This document shows, one piece after another, positions 24,021 to 35,100 of a stretch of DNA of 43,697 nt. A program made the translations under genes and the position numbers. The notes below the pieces were generated by a model. That model was not told where the DNA came from and did no database searches. It was given only the letters and a program-made list of their open reading frames with translations. Origin of the DNA: Gryganskiella cystojenkinii. Lineage: Eukaryota > Mortierellomycota > Mortierellomycetes > Mortierellales > Mortierellaceae. Within the stretch, counting starts at the first letter, position 1, and each line of letters begins with the position of its first letter. The stretch spans positions 5,285 to 48,981 of the forward strand of contig JAAAIG010000208.1 in the NCBI GenBank assembly GCA_015852425.1, written 5' to 3'.

Positions 24021-26753
24021 ATGGACACTCCTTCCCTCCCATCCCAGTTCGAGTATTTGGCTGTCTCGACACCTCTTCTTGCTTCCCAGAACCAGCCACT
24101 CTACGACTATGATCTCTCAGGCACGACAACAGTAACGCCGACTATCCCTTCAACCTCTTCCCTCGACGGCACCCCCACTTATGGATATCCACCCTTCTCG
24201 TCTTCTCAGAACCCGCTCTTCTCCTCTCCACCCCCCTCTGCACCTGTACCACATTTCTCATCCTCGGGAACAGCGACCGACCACAACAATAACGAAGGCG
24301 GCGCATTCTCTCCAACTTCACAACACAATATGCCAAACTACTTTACTCACCAACACCAACCACAGCAACAGCAGCATCCAGCATATCCTCAACACCATCG
24401 ACACGCTCAATACTTTGACAGCAACTTGATCATCACCCCGGGCGGATCGTTGTCGTCCCCGGAGGAGAACTCGGGCATGTTTGCTCAGGACCAGAGTGGT
24501 ATGTTCATGGACGCGACTATGCAGGGGCAGGACGAGAGCACTCTCAACCGCAACAGTTCCACCACAAACTGGGATACCTACCCGACCACAAACGCCACAC
24601 CAACGCTCGAAACCCTGATCGAACAACAGCTCCACATGGACACTACCCTGTCACCTGGACCTCATTATGCCCATATCCCTAACCAACAATTCTACCAGCT
24701 CCAGTCGCAAGAGATCCAACAACAACAACAACAACAACAGATGCAATCGCCACCCATGATCGGATCCATGACCCCTCCCCAAACCCCTCATCCGCCTCAC
24801 CGACTCTTCCACTCCCAATCGCAGCCAGGCTTGAGAGCCCTTCAACAACAGCAACAAAAGCAACAGCTCCAACAACAACAGACTCAACAACAGCAACAAA
24901 ACCTCCGTCGACGACAACACTCTGTGCATTTCCCCAGCGAGTTCCTCTCGGGTGATCTGGGCAATTTGAGGCCGAATCGCCACGTCAGTCTTCCAGTCGG
25001 ATCTTATTCCGCGCCTGTACCGTCCTTGGCGAGCTTGTCCGAGTTGATGCGGGAATCAAACGGTAACACGAGTTCTGAGCTGGTAACAACCACTGCAGCG
25101 ACCATGGCCGAGACAGCTACTCTATTGTCGATGTCTTTGCCTTCTTCTGGGTTCTCGTTCTTGAATAGTCCTCCTCCCCCAATGCTTCATCACCATCACT
25201 CGCATATGCACTTTGAACCGTCTGGGATGCACCAACACTTTTTGCCCACGAGTCCTCCCTTGACCTCCTCATCCTTGACGGATATCTCGGGGGCCTCGAC
25301 ACCGGTCACGAACAAGTCTCGATCCAGGGCCGGATCTAAGTCTCGTTCGCGTCCGACCTCGGCTTCCTCGATCGCAACGGTCAGGAATGCCAGTGCACCT
25401 TATTCACCCTCGATTAGTTCTAACGCTGTTGGCTCGACCACTCCAGTGGCCGCGAGCACTTCCCGTTCACCCTCGTTGATCCCTCTATCTCCGATCCCTC
25501 CTTTCAGACTCGGATCAGCCAATATGACGGATTCGGACTTGGGACCACCTCCTAAACCGGCTTACGAAACCGGCTTGATCGTCCTGCCAAGTTCTTTGGG
25601 CGCAGCAACTGCAGGATCACCGGGAGCCACGGGGACGGCAGCAGCGACCGGAACAGGAGGCAAGGCCAAGCGAATCTCTCGAACCAAGGTTCCTGGTACC
25701 AAGGCCCGATCTCGATCCAGCACCATCTCGACCCTCACCTCTCCCTCAGCGGCCGGAACCCCCTCCGAGGCTACCGCGGTGCTCATGAACTCGCCGTTTT
25801 CGTTGGTTTTGTCCGAGCAGGATGAAAAGACGCTTCAGGGATTAGCAGATCAAGCAGCGGCGAGCGGCAACTCGGCCATGAACTCTTCGGAACTCCATTT
25901 CGTACCCCCACCGCCCTCTCTTCAACACCATTCAGCACCCATTGTCCTCAGTAGCCAAAACGGCGACGTGGATCCCTTCCAACTCGAAGCCTCTGTACAG
26001 CTTCATCAACACCTCCCACACCATCATCACCACCATTCCCACCAGCAACATCCTCTCGATCCCAACATGTTTGAGCTATCACTCATGTCAGACCTGGAGG
26101 AAGGAAGCGATCTGGACGAGGACGGTGAAGGCGGTGACCTCGATGACGATACCCTAACCAACAACAACAATAACCCTAATGCCAACTTAACGAATTCTGA
26201 TGCCCTAATGACCCCAACTACCTCCAACTCGTCCTCGAGCTCTTCGCCCGCACCTTCTACCTCTTCTACCACCGGTTCCATCACGCCTGGAAAGCCGATA
26301 CCTTGTCCGTTCCCAAGCTGCCCCAAGTCGTTCACAAGGCCGTTCAACCTGAATGCACATGTCAAGTCCCACGATACCCTGAAGCCCTATGCCTGTCATG
26401 TCTGTCCTCGAGTCTTTTCGCGTAAACACGATCTTCAGCGGCATATCCGAGTCCATACGGGGTCGAAACCCTATGTGTGCATGTGCTGTCAAAAGGCCTT
26501 TGCCAGAACGGATGCACTCTGTCGTCATTACAAGGTCGAGGAACCTTGTCGGTTGATGATGGAACAAGATGGAGATATCAAAAAGCAGGCGCAACAACAA
26601 GTCCAACAGCAGTTGCATCAGGAACAAATTGAACTCCAGCAGGCTCAACAGGCTCATGCGGAGGCACAGGCTCTTCAGATGCAACAACAACAACAGCAGC
26701 AGCACCTTCAAGAGCAGAGTGCCATGGTTGAGGACGAGCCGTCGGAATCATAA
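24021..26753 (+). CDS. Crz1-like C2H2 zinc-finger transcription factor
   Basis: Single exon, 910 aa, ATG in an AAAATGG context. A DNA-binding block of three zinc fingers lies near the C-terminus. Finger 1 is C762/C767/H780/H784, finger 2 is C792/C795/H808/H812, and finger 3 is C820/C823/H836/C843, the CCHC form seen in Crz1. The recognition segments TRPFNLNAH, SRKHDLQRH and ARTDALCRH closely follow the Crz1 pattern. Crz1 factors are dephosphorylated by calcineurin and carry Ca2+ and stress signals into the nucleus. The long N-terminal part is Ser/Thr/Pro/Gln-rich with polyQ runs, a basic Ser-rich segment (SRSRAGSKSRSRPTS, about 430-450) and a His-rich stretch. An acidic patch (about 690-715) precedes the fingers, and the tail after them is Gln-rich. 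I found no fully convincing PxIxIT calcineurin-docking motif, so regulation by calcineurin is inferred from the fingers only. Confidence 0.88.
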   Translation: MDTPSLPSQFEYLAVSTPLLASQNQPLYDYDLSGTTTVTPTIPSTSSLDGTPTYGYPPFSSSQNPLFSSPPPSAPVPHFSSSGTATDHNNNEGGAFSPTSQHNMPNYFTHQHQPQQQQHPAYPQHHRHAQYFDSNLIITPGGSLSSPEENSGMFAQDQSGMFMDATMQGQDESTLNRNSSTTNWDTYPTTNATPTLETLIEQQLHMDTTLSPGPHYAHIPNQQFYQLQSQEIQQQQQQQQMQSPPMIGSMTPPQTPHPPHRLFHSQSQPGLRALQQQQQKQQLQQQQTQQQQQNLRRRQHSVHFPSEFLSGDLGNLRPNRHVSLPVGSYSAPVPSLASLSELMRESNGNTSSELVTTTAATMAETATLLSMSLPSSGFSFLNSPPPPMLHHHHSHMHFEPSGMHQHFLPTSPPLTSSSLTDISGASTPVTNKSRSRAGSKSRSRPTSASSIATVRNASAPYSPSISSNAVGSTTPVAASTSRSPSLIPLSPIPPFRLGSANMTDSDLGPPPKPAYETGLIVLPSSLGAATAGSPGATGTAAATGTGGKAKRISRTKVPGTKARSRSSTISTLTSPSAAGTPSEATAVLMNSPFSLVLSEQDEKTLQGLADQAAASGNSAMNSSELHFVPPPPSLQHHSAPIVLSSQNGDVDPFQLEASVQLHQHLPHHHHHHSHQQHPLDPNMFELSLMSDLEEGSDLDEDGEGGDLDDDTLTNNNNNPNANLTNSDALMTPTTSNSSSSSSPAPSTSSTTGSITPGKPIPCPFPSCPKSFTRPFNLNAHVKSHDTLKPYACHVCPRVFSRKHDLQRHIRVHTGSKPYVCMCCQKAFARTDALCRHYKVEEPCRLMMEQDGDIKKQAQQQVQQQLHQEQIELQQAQQAHAEAQALQMQQQQQQQHLQEQSAMVEDEPSES

Positions 26754-27113
26754 CATCCACTCAACGATTTTGAATAGTCTTTTTTTTAGTCTTTATCCTC
26801 CTCTTTCTTTTCTTCCTGTACCTTTTCTCACTCTTTTCTCATCCCATTGTAGATTCCTCTGTCATGAACCATTTTCTTTTTTTTTCTCTTCAAGAACATC
26901 TTGCCCCACCTTGTACTATATTCCTCTTTTCTTTCCCCCACTTACTGCCTTATAAATAGCTCTCTTCCTTATCTTGATATACATTAAAACACAATGCAAA
27001 TAGTCTAATTTGACGAATATTATTATGAAATTGGGATTGGATATGCGTTTCATATTGAAGAGTAGTTAAGAGTAGCGATTTTTTCCCTCTCCTCTCTTTC
27101 TTTCATTTTCGGA
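26754..27113. other. Convergent 3' intergenic region
   Basis: This 360-bp stretch separates the stop codons of the zinc-finger gene (plus) and the membrane-protein gene (minus). It is T-rich on the left and has no coding potential. It must hold both 3' UTRs; no perfect AATAAA is obvious for either gene. Confidence 0.5.
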
Positions 27114-29469
27114 CTATGACGATTTGGAGGCGATGGATGCAGGCGGAGGTGCGATCATGACGGTAGGGCTCGTCGCCGACTTCCTTCCTGCATTGGAGAT
27201 GGAGGTCGTAGAGATTGTACGAGAAAGAGCGGTGGACGGCTCCAACGATCCTGCCTTCTCGGTCTCTGCGCCAGTGGTCGTCGCCGACACCATTGTGCTC
27301 GTCGACGTAAGGGCTGTGCTGGAAGAGTCGTCATTCAGTTCTTGTTTCTCACCGCGATTAGATGAAGCAGGAGTAAACCCCGCATAATAGGCTGTGTTTG
27401 GCGGATTTGCAAATGCAGGGTCGGCATAATATTGCGGCTGTTGTTGCTGTGGTGGCTGATAATATGCGGATTGATCAGAGTAGGGCTGTTGCTTTTGCGC
27501 TTGTTGTACATAAGATGTTGGAAAATATGACTGTTGCTGCTGCTGTTTTTGTTGATGTTGGTAGAGAAAAGGCGAAGGTTGTGGCGAATGACCGACGTTA
27601 GAGTAGATGATTTGTTTGTTCGGGGTATTGGATCGCCTTCGGGTCGTGATTGACGGTGGGATCACCAGCGTCGCGGATGAAGATGGTCGAGAGGAACCGT
27701 TATTATTAAAAGCCATCATGCTCTGAGGTCGTATTCCTCCATTGAGCAAATGCTCAGGCACTGGTCCTGAAATCGTCCCTGCCCTTGTCAAATCAACGCT
27801 GACAGTTCCGCCAACTTCGCCATTCGCAGGGGATTTTTGTCCCATAAGAGCCGACATGGACTTTGGACGGTTTTGTGAAGATGAGAGAATCCCCTCATCG
27901 ACTACTTCGTCATCGCCGTCATTAAACTTGCTCTTAGGAAGCGGCGGTAATGGGGACGTTTCCGAGCGTGGAGAAGTCTCGGTCGCTTTGGATCCAAAGT
28001 TCTTGATATCGCTTGCATCTTCGACTGTTCTAACTACTGGAGATGAGGTGGAAGAGTCCTCTGGTTTGTTGTTTGCTGGGTCCTCGATAGGGTGAATCTG
28101 ACGTCCAGCAGAAGGCGGTCCATAGAAAGAGTGCTGGCCGTACGGGTGAGAGTGGGGATGATGTAGAGGTTGCTGGTGCTGGTGTTGGTTCGAATACTGT
28201 TGTTGTTGACCGATTCCGTTACCGACACTGACAGTTTTCGCCCTGAACAACGGACTCGATTGACCACCACCACCCTGTGGCGGCTGATTATGTTGCGGAT
28301 ACAACCCAGGAGAGAGACTTGACCGACGACTCAAGTTGGGGGTTCCTTGATGGCCGCTGTTGTAGTTGACAGACCCTCTGCCGAGACCCGGATGTAAGTA
28401 CTGGGAGTGTCCAGGACCACCACTTAGCCCACCATAATAATCATCATACTGACGGTTCCTGAATTCGCCCGAGGATTCAAGCGGTCTGGTAACAAAATCA
28501 CCCCCACCAATGATGATACTGTCAGTTCGACTGATCCCAAGCCCTTGAGCTCTCAATGCAGGACTGTTCGTGGTGGATTCATCTGAAAGGAGGAGCGCGC
28601 TACTATTCCCAGCTCCGTGACTGGCAGTACCACTGGAAAAGTTCCCTCCTCCTCCTCCTCCTCCTGGGATCGGTGTGACTGTTCCGGATCCTGCATTCCA
28701 GTAGCCGGACGAGGAATGAGGTCGTGTTGTTCCTCCCATCGGTGGGCTCATCATCCCGCTTGCAAGAGGACGATTTGGATAGGGAGCGTAATTATGATGG
28801 TGTCCTTGACCGACGCTGAGGGTACTACTTCGTCGGGTCAAGAGGAGCGTGTTCTGTTGCTGCTCCGTCATCTCTTGCAGCGCTCGACTGACGTCCACAT
28901 CCGAGATCCTTTGGCCTTCCCCCGTGATGCTGCCGCCGCCTCCCCCTCCGTAGCCAAGGCTCNNNNNNNNNNGACGAAAAGCTTCCACGGCCACCTTAGC
29001 GCCGTCACCTCCTAGTGCTCCTGCTCCTCCTGCCTTCGCACTACCGATGATGCTCTCCTTGACAAATAAATCACCGAGGCCACTGCTAGAGGTCCCTGTA
29101 GAGGACGAACCCTTGGAGAAGAAATGCGTCCGTCTCTTGGCACTCCTTCTTCGGAAAAGACAAAAGACTACAAGGCCCATTCCAGCTAGAACTAAAAAAA
29201 TCACGACCAACGAGACAGTCAACATCACGCCTCCATTCACATCCGGTTCATTGTCGGGATTATCTGGCAAGTAATATGGCGTCTCTGAGGGTTCTATAGC
29301 GCCAGGGGTCATACTCGCAGAGGATTTATGGTGAGCTCGCGTTGACGATTTCGTGGTCGTGGTTGTGCCTTGCATTAGTGGTGGTTGCGGTTGTGCAGGC
29401 GCAGGCGCCGTCGTCGGTGTGGCCGGATCTGGTGTGAACGCGAGCGTATTCGAGGTGGGTGGTACTGGC

Positions 29470-29500
<31 letters not shown>

Positions 29501-29687
29501 GATGATGAGGAGCTATAGGTGCTGCTGGAATGGAAGCAGATCCTGGGTTAATGTTACCATTGTTAGGCGAAGAAGGGTCTTGCTGTTGTTGTGAAGCTGG
29601 GTCATTGTTGCCGTTGGAGGGTGAAGAGGATGAGGGTGCTGGCAAAGGATCGGCTGCAGCTTGAGGTTTTGATCGAGCACCAGACAT
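27114..29687 (-). CDS. Single-pass membrane protein with long Ser/Pro/Gln-rich cytoplasmic tail (unrecognised)
   Basis: A single open frame of about 857 aa; the exact length is uncertain because a 10-N gap falls in a Gly-rich part near residue 240. I do not recognise a family. Residues 1-150 are Pro/Ser/Gln/Asn-rich with a polyQ run (about 63-73) and no N-terminal signal peptide. One membrane helix spans about 154-177 and is followed by FRRRSAKRR, so positive-inside predicts an outside N-terminus and a roughly 680-residue cytoplasmic tail. The tail is disordered, with Gly runs, many Ser-rich phosphosite-like segments (RRSST, RRSS) and a PxxP stretch (PLPPLPKSK) that could bind SH3 domains. 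The layout resembles fungal cell-surface sensors or cortical scaffolds, but that is only analogy. The start is the first ATG after a minus-strand pyrimidine tract. Confidence 0.75.
28963..28972. other. Assembly gap (10 N) inside a coding region
   Basis: Ten undetermined bases next to a GCC/TCC-rich stretch encoding a Gly run in the membrane-protein gene. The frame stays open across it only if the true length equals 10 modulo 3, so protein length and sequence here are unreliable. Confidence 0.95.
29470..29502 (-). repeat. Pure CAA trinucleotide run coding polyQ
   Basis: Eleven GTT units on the plus strand, read as CAA on the coding strand, encode the N-terminal polyQ of the membrane protein. 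The pure repeat makes length variation likely. Confidence 0.85.
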
Positions 29688-30453
29688 GAGTGAAAGAGAA
29701 AAAAAGGCTCAAGGGAAACTCGAAAGCTATAAAGAAAGGGAGCAGGGGAACACCCGCGCTTTTAATGCTGATGGTGGTGATATTGTTGAAGAGATTATGC
29801 TGGCGTTGAATATCTTTGAGGTGTCGAAGAAGGAAGAGAAAATCGGCGCGAACAGTATATAGGAACCAAAGTTGGGGGACGAGGGGAGAGGAGAGAGGAA
29901 GAAAAAAAAAACAGCGGCAGGTGGATCAAACGAGAAAGAAAGGAAAAATGAAAGGAAAGGGGGATGGGATGGACAGAGTTGACAAAAAAACCCCACCAAA
30001 CAACCACCAGGCCACCACCAATGCTAGGTTGATTGCGGCAAGAAGTATTGAGAATGGCGAGATATTTTTTCTTCGAGAAGATGTGTTATTGCTGCTGTTG
30101 GCGAGGGGAGGGAGAAAGGAGACGATGAAGAGAAAAAGAAAAAGAAAATTACAAGGAGGTGACTGCATAAAGATCCGGCAGTCAGTCCAGGTGGAAGATT
30201 GTGTTGAAAACTGGTTGTTCGAGAGATAGGACCTCATTTTTGCAAAGTTCAAGGGGCTTTCCCTACGACCCTCCGTCTAATGGCTTATTCTTAGGCCCGA
30301 ACTGACGAACGAGGCAACCACAGAGGAAAAATAAAAATGAAAAAAATCGCGGGGTCAAGAGAAACTAGAACCACCGAACTAAATGTCTATAGCATCACAG
30401 TCACGTGGAGTCGCCACCAATTTTTCGAGGGGTTGTCGACCCAAAGGTCGCTT
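29688..30453. other. Intergenic region upstream of the membrane-protein gene
   Basis: This 766-bp stretch contains the 3' UTR of the TPR gene on its right and the promoter of the membrane-protein gene on its left. The minus strand is pyrimidine-rich at about 29695-29750 and 29870-29960. No coding exon is supported. Confidence 0.5.
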
Positions 30454-31771
30454 TTATGGGTTGTTAACAAAGTTGAAAGAATACCCTCCTGAGGTAGGAT
30501 CCTGCTTCATCTGGAAGTTATTGGTCGACAATCCAAACTTGCCCAGGATCGTATTCCCCATTGATTTGAGTTTGGCTATATTATAGCATGTCATCATACA
30601 CGTGCGGTTAGTAAAGATAAAAAGATTTCCAGTTTTGGGGACACGAGAGAAAGTCGAGAAACCTACCCATCATTTCCTCCTTTTCTTTTTCCAACAGTTG
30701 TTTCAGGATCGGTTCCATCCTCTTGAGAGCCTGCTCGCTGGTCTGGATCATAGCCCGATGCTTCTTCTTTGTAGCCTCGTCCAGGTCCAGCCTTTGAGGT
30801 TGGTACTTGTCCTCTTGATCTTTTTGGATTGCCTTTGCCTCCCGCCTCCGTTGGTTGATAAAAGTCTTTCGTGATGACGATGACGATGATTTTGATTCGT
30901 TTTCTTTATCCTCATCCCCGCTCTCCTCTGACTCTTCTTCCTCGTGCGCCTCAGGCTTGGATGGCTCGATCAACCCCAGTTCAATCTTCAGAGTCTCGAT
31001 CACCTTCAGGTGATCTTCCTTGGCCTGGTTCATTGTTGAGAATGTCCCCTGTAATTCCTCCGCTTGCGCCTTTCGTTGAAGCGCCCTCGTATATGAGGGA
31101 TCGGTCTTCAAAGCCTCATTACATTCTTCCACAGCCAGATCGTATTCCTTGATTTTGATATGACACGCCGCCAAGTTGGATTGATAGACGGCTCGTTCAG
31201 ACTTGTATTTTTGTTGTTGCTGTGGGGTTGATTGCAGCTGTGATTGTGGCTGTGACGACGTCGTGGTGGTGGTTTGAGGCGACTGCGTGTGGTTGTCGTT
31301 ATCACTGTCACTGCTTTCCTCGCCGCTGTGGACTTTAGGTGTCGATTCAGGGACTGCGGTACCATCTGACCGAGGGACGGGGCAAGTCGTGAGCGCCAGT
31401 CGGTAATACTCCATTGCTTCTTTGAATTTTCCTTGACCAAAAGCATGGTTTCCTTCGGTCTTGTACCGAGTCGCCTCTTGAAAGAGTTCCTGATATTGTA
31501 GAAAAATATCCAAAAAAAAATATATCAATATCAATATCAATATCCCCCTAGCCAGGCGAACAGGAATTCGGCAATATTTCCCTCTCTACTCTGAGCAAGG
31601 TTGCTAGGAAGAGTCATTTACCTCGTCCTCAGAAAGTTCCAGGTTCTCGAGCTGAGATGTGATTTCCGAGGGATCTGCGCCTTGGGTAGTTGTTGTTGGC
31701 GGTGCCTCATCTTTGTTGGCGGGAATGGGCCGAGAAGCCTCTTCCTCAATGATTTCCTCAATGACAGCCAT
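30454..31771 (-). CDS. TTC1: Tetratricopeptide repeat protein, TTC1 family
   Basis: Three exons: 31771..31622, 31489..30667 and 30575..30454. All are GT-AG and in phase, giving 364 aa. The N-terminal 50 residues are acidic. TPR 1 starts at residue 51 and contains [24 protein letters not shown] 2 contains [20 protein letters not shown], and TPR 3 follows [17 protein letters not shown]. The C-terminal block on the last exon ([16 protein letters not shown]) matches the conserved tail of animal TTC1 and fixes the assignment. TTC1 is a cytosolic co-chaperone-like adaptor reported to bind Hsp90 and G-protein/Ras partners. Odd features are a Ser/Asp/Gln-rich insertion of about 65 residues between TPR 1 and TPR 2 and an acidic Ser-rich loop ([16 protein letters not shown]) after TPR 3. 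The unspliced frame would end wrongly; the real C-terminus needs the last intron removed. Confidence 0.92.
31522..31544. repeat. (ATATCA)n repeat in an intron
   Basis: Nearly four perfect copies of ATATCA lie in the first intron of the TPR gene, close to the 3' splice site on the minus strand. Confidence 0.8.
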
Positions 31772-31933
31772 CGGATGAGATGTGATAATAGTTAGCTGTA
31801 GTTCCTTGATGATGTAAGGTTCTTGCAGAGTCTTGATCCCGGTTCATTCTGGACTGGATGAAAGCAGTAGGCGTGTTGAAAAGATCACTTGCTTCGGCGA
31901 AATTTGTCCACGTGATTTCAGGACATGGCTTTT

Positions 31934-31939
31934 TTTATT
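31934..31939 (-). terminator. Candidate poly(A) signal of the receptor kinase gene
   Basis: AATAAA on the minus strand about 65 bases beyond the receptor stop codon at 32004. Only 232 bases separate this stop from the start codon of the TPR gene, so the two minus-strand genes are tightly spaced. Confidence 0.45.
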
Positions 31940-32003
31940 CTACAAAAAAAAAGTTCAAATAGTATTACAAGGTTTTTTTTCTACAAATACATGGTGGTCA
32001 CTA

Positions 32004-32053
32004 TTACTGAGACCGTTGTTGCTGTTGTTCTGGATGTTGCCTGTTCTGACAGA

Positions 32054-32118
<65 letters not shown>

Positions 32119-35100
32119 TGATGTTGCTGATTTCTCGCATGGTGACTCGTAAAGCTTCTCAGACACTGCTCCAATTCCTCCTTCCGAAGCGGCTTACTGA
32201 TATAATCGTTCATCCCCGCAGCAATACATTTCTCTCGATCGCCCGGCATTACACAAGCCGTCATGGCAATGATGTACGGACGGTCCGAGCTTGTGCCCGA
32301 CAGATTCTTGCGAATGTACGTCGAGGCATCCAGCCCGTTCATCTTGGGCATCCAAATGTCCATAAAGATAAGATCATAAGGGACATGACGATGCTGCTCT
32401 GCCTGATGTTGCTGCTGCTGCTGTTGTTGTTCTTGTTGTTCTTGTTCTTGTTCTGTACTGGGATCGTTTCCAAAGGGTGAAGTGGACATTGCTTTGGTCA
32501 AAGTCACTTCTGTGGGTGGTGTGGTTGGTGGGGTGGTAGCCGTGATGGTCGTCGAAGAAGACGGCATCATGCCAACACCAGAGTCGCCACCAAGACTACT
32601 ATCTGACTGAGGTTCTCCTGGAGACGCAGTCATCGTCGATGGCTTTAAGATGGAAGTAGAAGAATCCAACAATTGCAACGAGGCAATCTTCTTCTCAATC
32701 AATTGAACTGCTTCCTGACCATTGTTGGCCGTCTCCGGTTCAACACCCAGTCGGGCCAGCATCTTGGACGCGACCATCAGGTTCACTGGGTTATCGTCGA
32801 CGATCAAGACTCTCATCTTGGCCATTCTACGAGTCGTGGAGTTCGACGCGGCTGCGACTGCGGCTTGTGATGGAGATGAGTATCCACCTGGAGGAGGACC
32901 CGCTGCACCGTTATTGGCCATCGGTGGAGAGTTAGGTGCGGACCCACCCGAGCTGTTGCCGTGAAGATCCGATGCAGACGCGATCGAAGTCAGGGACCCT
33001 TTCTTGCGCCTCGTCACTGCGGCAGCGGCCTTCAGACCTCCACCTCCTCCGCGTCTCTGCTGTGGGACAGAATAACGTCTAGCCGTGGGCGAGTCCAGGA
33101 CATCTTCGTATGGAGTGGATCTGGGCGATCGAGACTCTATTGGATGGGTCAGAGTCTTTTCAGAGTCCGCTGGCAACGATGAAGAAGTCGGCAGAGGTGG
33201 TGATGATGCAACACCCACGAGACTTGCATCACCGCCGCTGTTGTTCTTCGGCGTGGATCGACCTACAACATCAGAAGAAAAGGTCAAACTGCCAGCGTGT
33301 TGATGACTACTTAGACCACCGGACTCCTTCATCGCCAGCGGAGGCAATAGAGCCATCGTTGGGTCCTTCAAGGACTTTTGGAACTGCAATGTCGATCTGG
33401 TAGCCTCGCCTTCATCTTGATGTTGTTGATAGAACACCGGCATATAGACAGGATCGAGTGCCAAAGTCTGAAGAACCTTGGAATGGCGAATCGGCTTTGT
33501 GAAATACACGGGCTGAAGAAAGACATCCCCGACTCTAGAGGCTCGAAGCATTTCCCCCTGTTCCTGATAAGAGTTGAGACCGCCACTGTTGATGAAACCG
33601 CCGGTACCGTCGCCTCCACTATGACTGAGTCGTCGAACCGAATTCGAAATGGAATCGTTATCACTGCTGCTGAAGTAGCTAGTCCTCTTCAACGAGATGG
33701 CAGGGGAGGACGCGCCTGTGTTCGAGAGATGGTCCACACTACTGATGCTGCTCTGTTCATAGAACGTGGTCGACTGCGTGTGAGGGGTCAACAGGTTCCC
33801 AGGACCCGCTACGCAACTGCGACCGCCGCCAAGGCTATTCGGACCGTTGCCGAGTTGAACCGTGCTTATGGTAGAAGTAGAGTTCCCTGTAGGCACTCCG
33901 TCCAAGGCGAGGGACGAGGTCGAGGAATCTGGATGATGTTGATACATGGAACCGTAGGTGGGGTTCCTCAACGAGGCGCGTTCCAAGACCGGACTACTGG
34001 TCAATTCACCGGTAGGACTCATCTGAAGAGGGAGTGATCGATTCGAAGGCGGGGCAAGGAGAGAGATTTCATCACCGGTATCACTGCTCGAGATGCGCTC
34101 ACCACTCCATCTAGATCCGTCTCGTCGAGCATGACCATGATAGGTTGTGGAAGTCGTGGCCGCAGTCCTCACATCCCTAAAGTTCTTAAAAAGGATCACA
34201 GGAATCACAGGCACGCTTTGTGGCTGCTGCTGGCTTTGGTCGTCCTGTGGTGGATTATGTTCCTTGAGGTTCGAAAATGAGGAGCTACGAATGAGATCCA
34301 AGAATCCTTCGGGCGAGTCTGCGACAGATTCATTCAAATCCGTCTCGACAATCAAAGCGTCCATTTTCTCCTGAAGACTGAGTTTTTGACCAGAGTCTGT
34401 GGGTGCGCGCAAGTACGCCAGGACCTGATCGCTCTGCAAAATCTTGACCTCGGTCATGTTCCACGAGTCTGTTCTGGTCTTCCAAGCTTCTCGGCCCATC
34501 TCGCTGTCGTCCACAATGATGATTCGTTTCTTGCTCAACTTCTTCAGCTCAAACTGTTCTTCATAGGTAGGGGAACCAGCGGGACTATCGAGGACCAGGT
34601 TGACGTAAAAAGTCGATCCCACATCCGGTGTACTCTCCAACCAGATGTTGCCACCCATCATCTCGGATAGTCTCTTGCTGATAGCCAGTCCCAACCCGGT
34701 ACCACCGTACTCGCGGGTTGTACTCTCGTCCACCTGCGAAAAGCTTGAGAAAAGCTTGTCGAATCGGTTGGCAGGGATACCAACTCCAGTATCCTGAACT
34801 GCAAAGACCAATCGGACGGGTTTCGTGGGCACAAAGGAAATCCCAGAATTGCTCCGTCCCAAGGCGTCAACCTCAGTCCCGAACGAATCCCTGACACCAC
34901 CTTCTGGGACTGTGAGAAGGTCAATAGAGTTCTCAGGTGCTACGGCATTTGCCACCGAGCTTGGTCGTGTCTTGGGATGCAAACCAAGAGCTGGACGACG
35001 GCCGTTTTGCATCTTCTTCTTGACGGACGAGTCACCAGAGCCGACGGCTCCAGTACCGATTTTCTTAGGACTGGTCGAACTGGGAGGAGGCATCAGTCTT

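Noticed and set aside
26205..26711. Leu-rich 168-codon minus-strand frame over the zinc-finger gene
   Set aside because: It is the antisense shadow of polyQ and zinc-finger codons; Leu runs are the reverse complement of CAG/CAA.
31833..32480. Plus-strand frame with Leu/Val runs
   Set aside because: Antisense shadow of the receptor polyQ tail and second receiver, whose minus-strand motifs are unambiguous.
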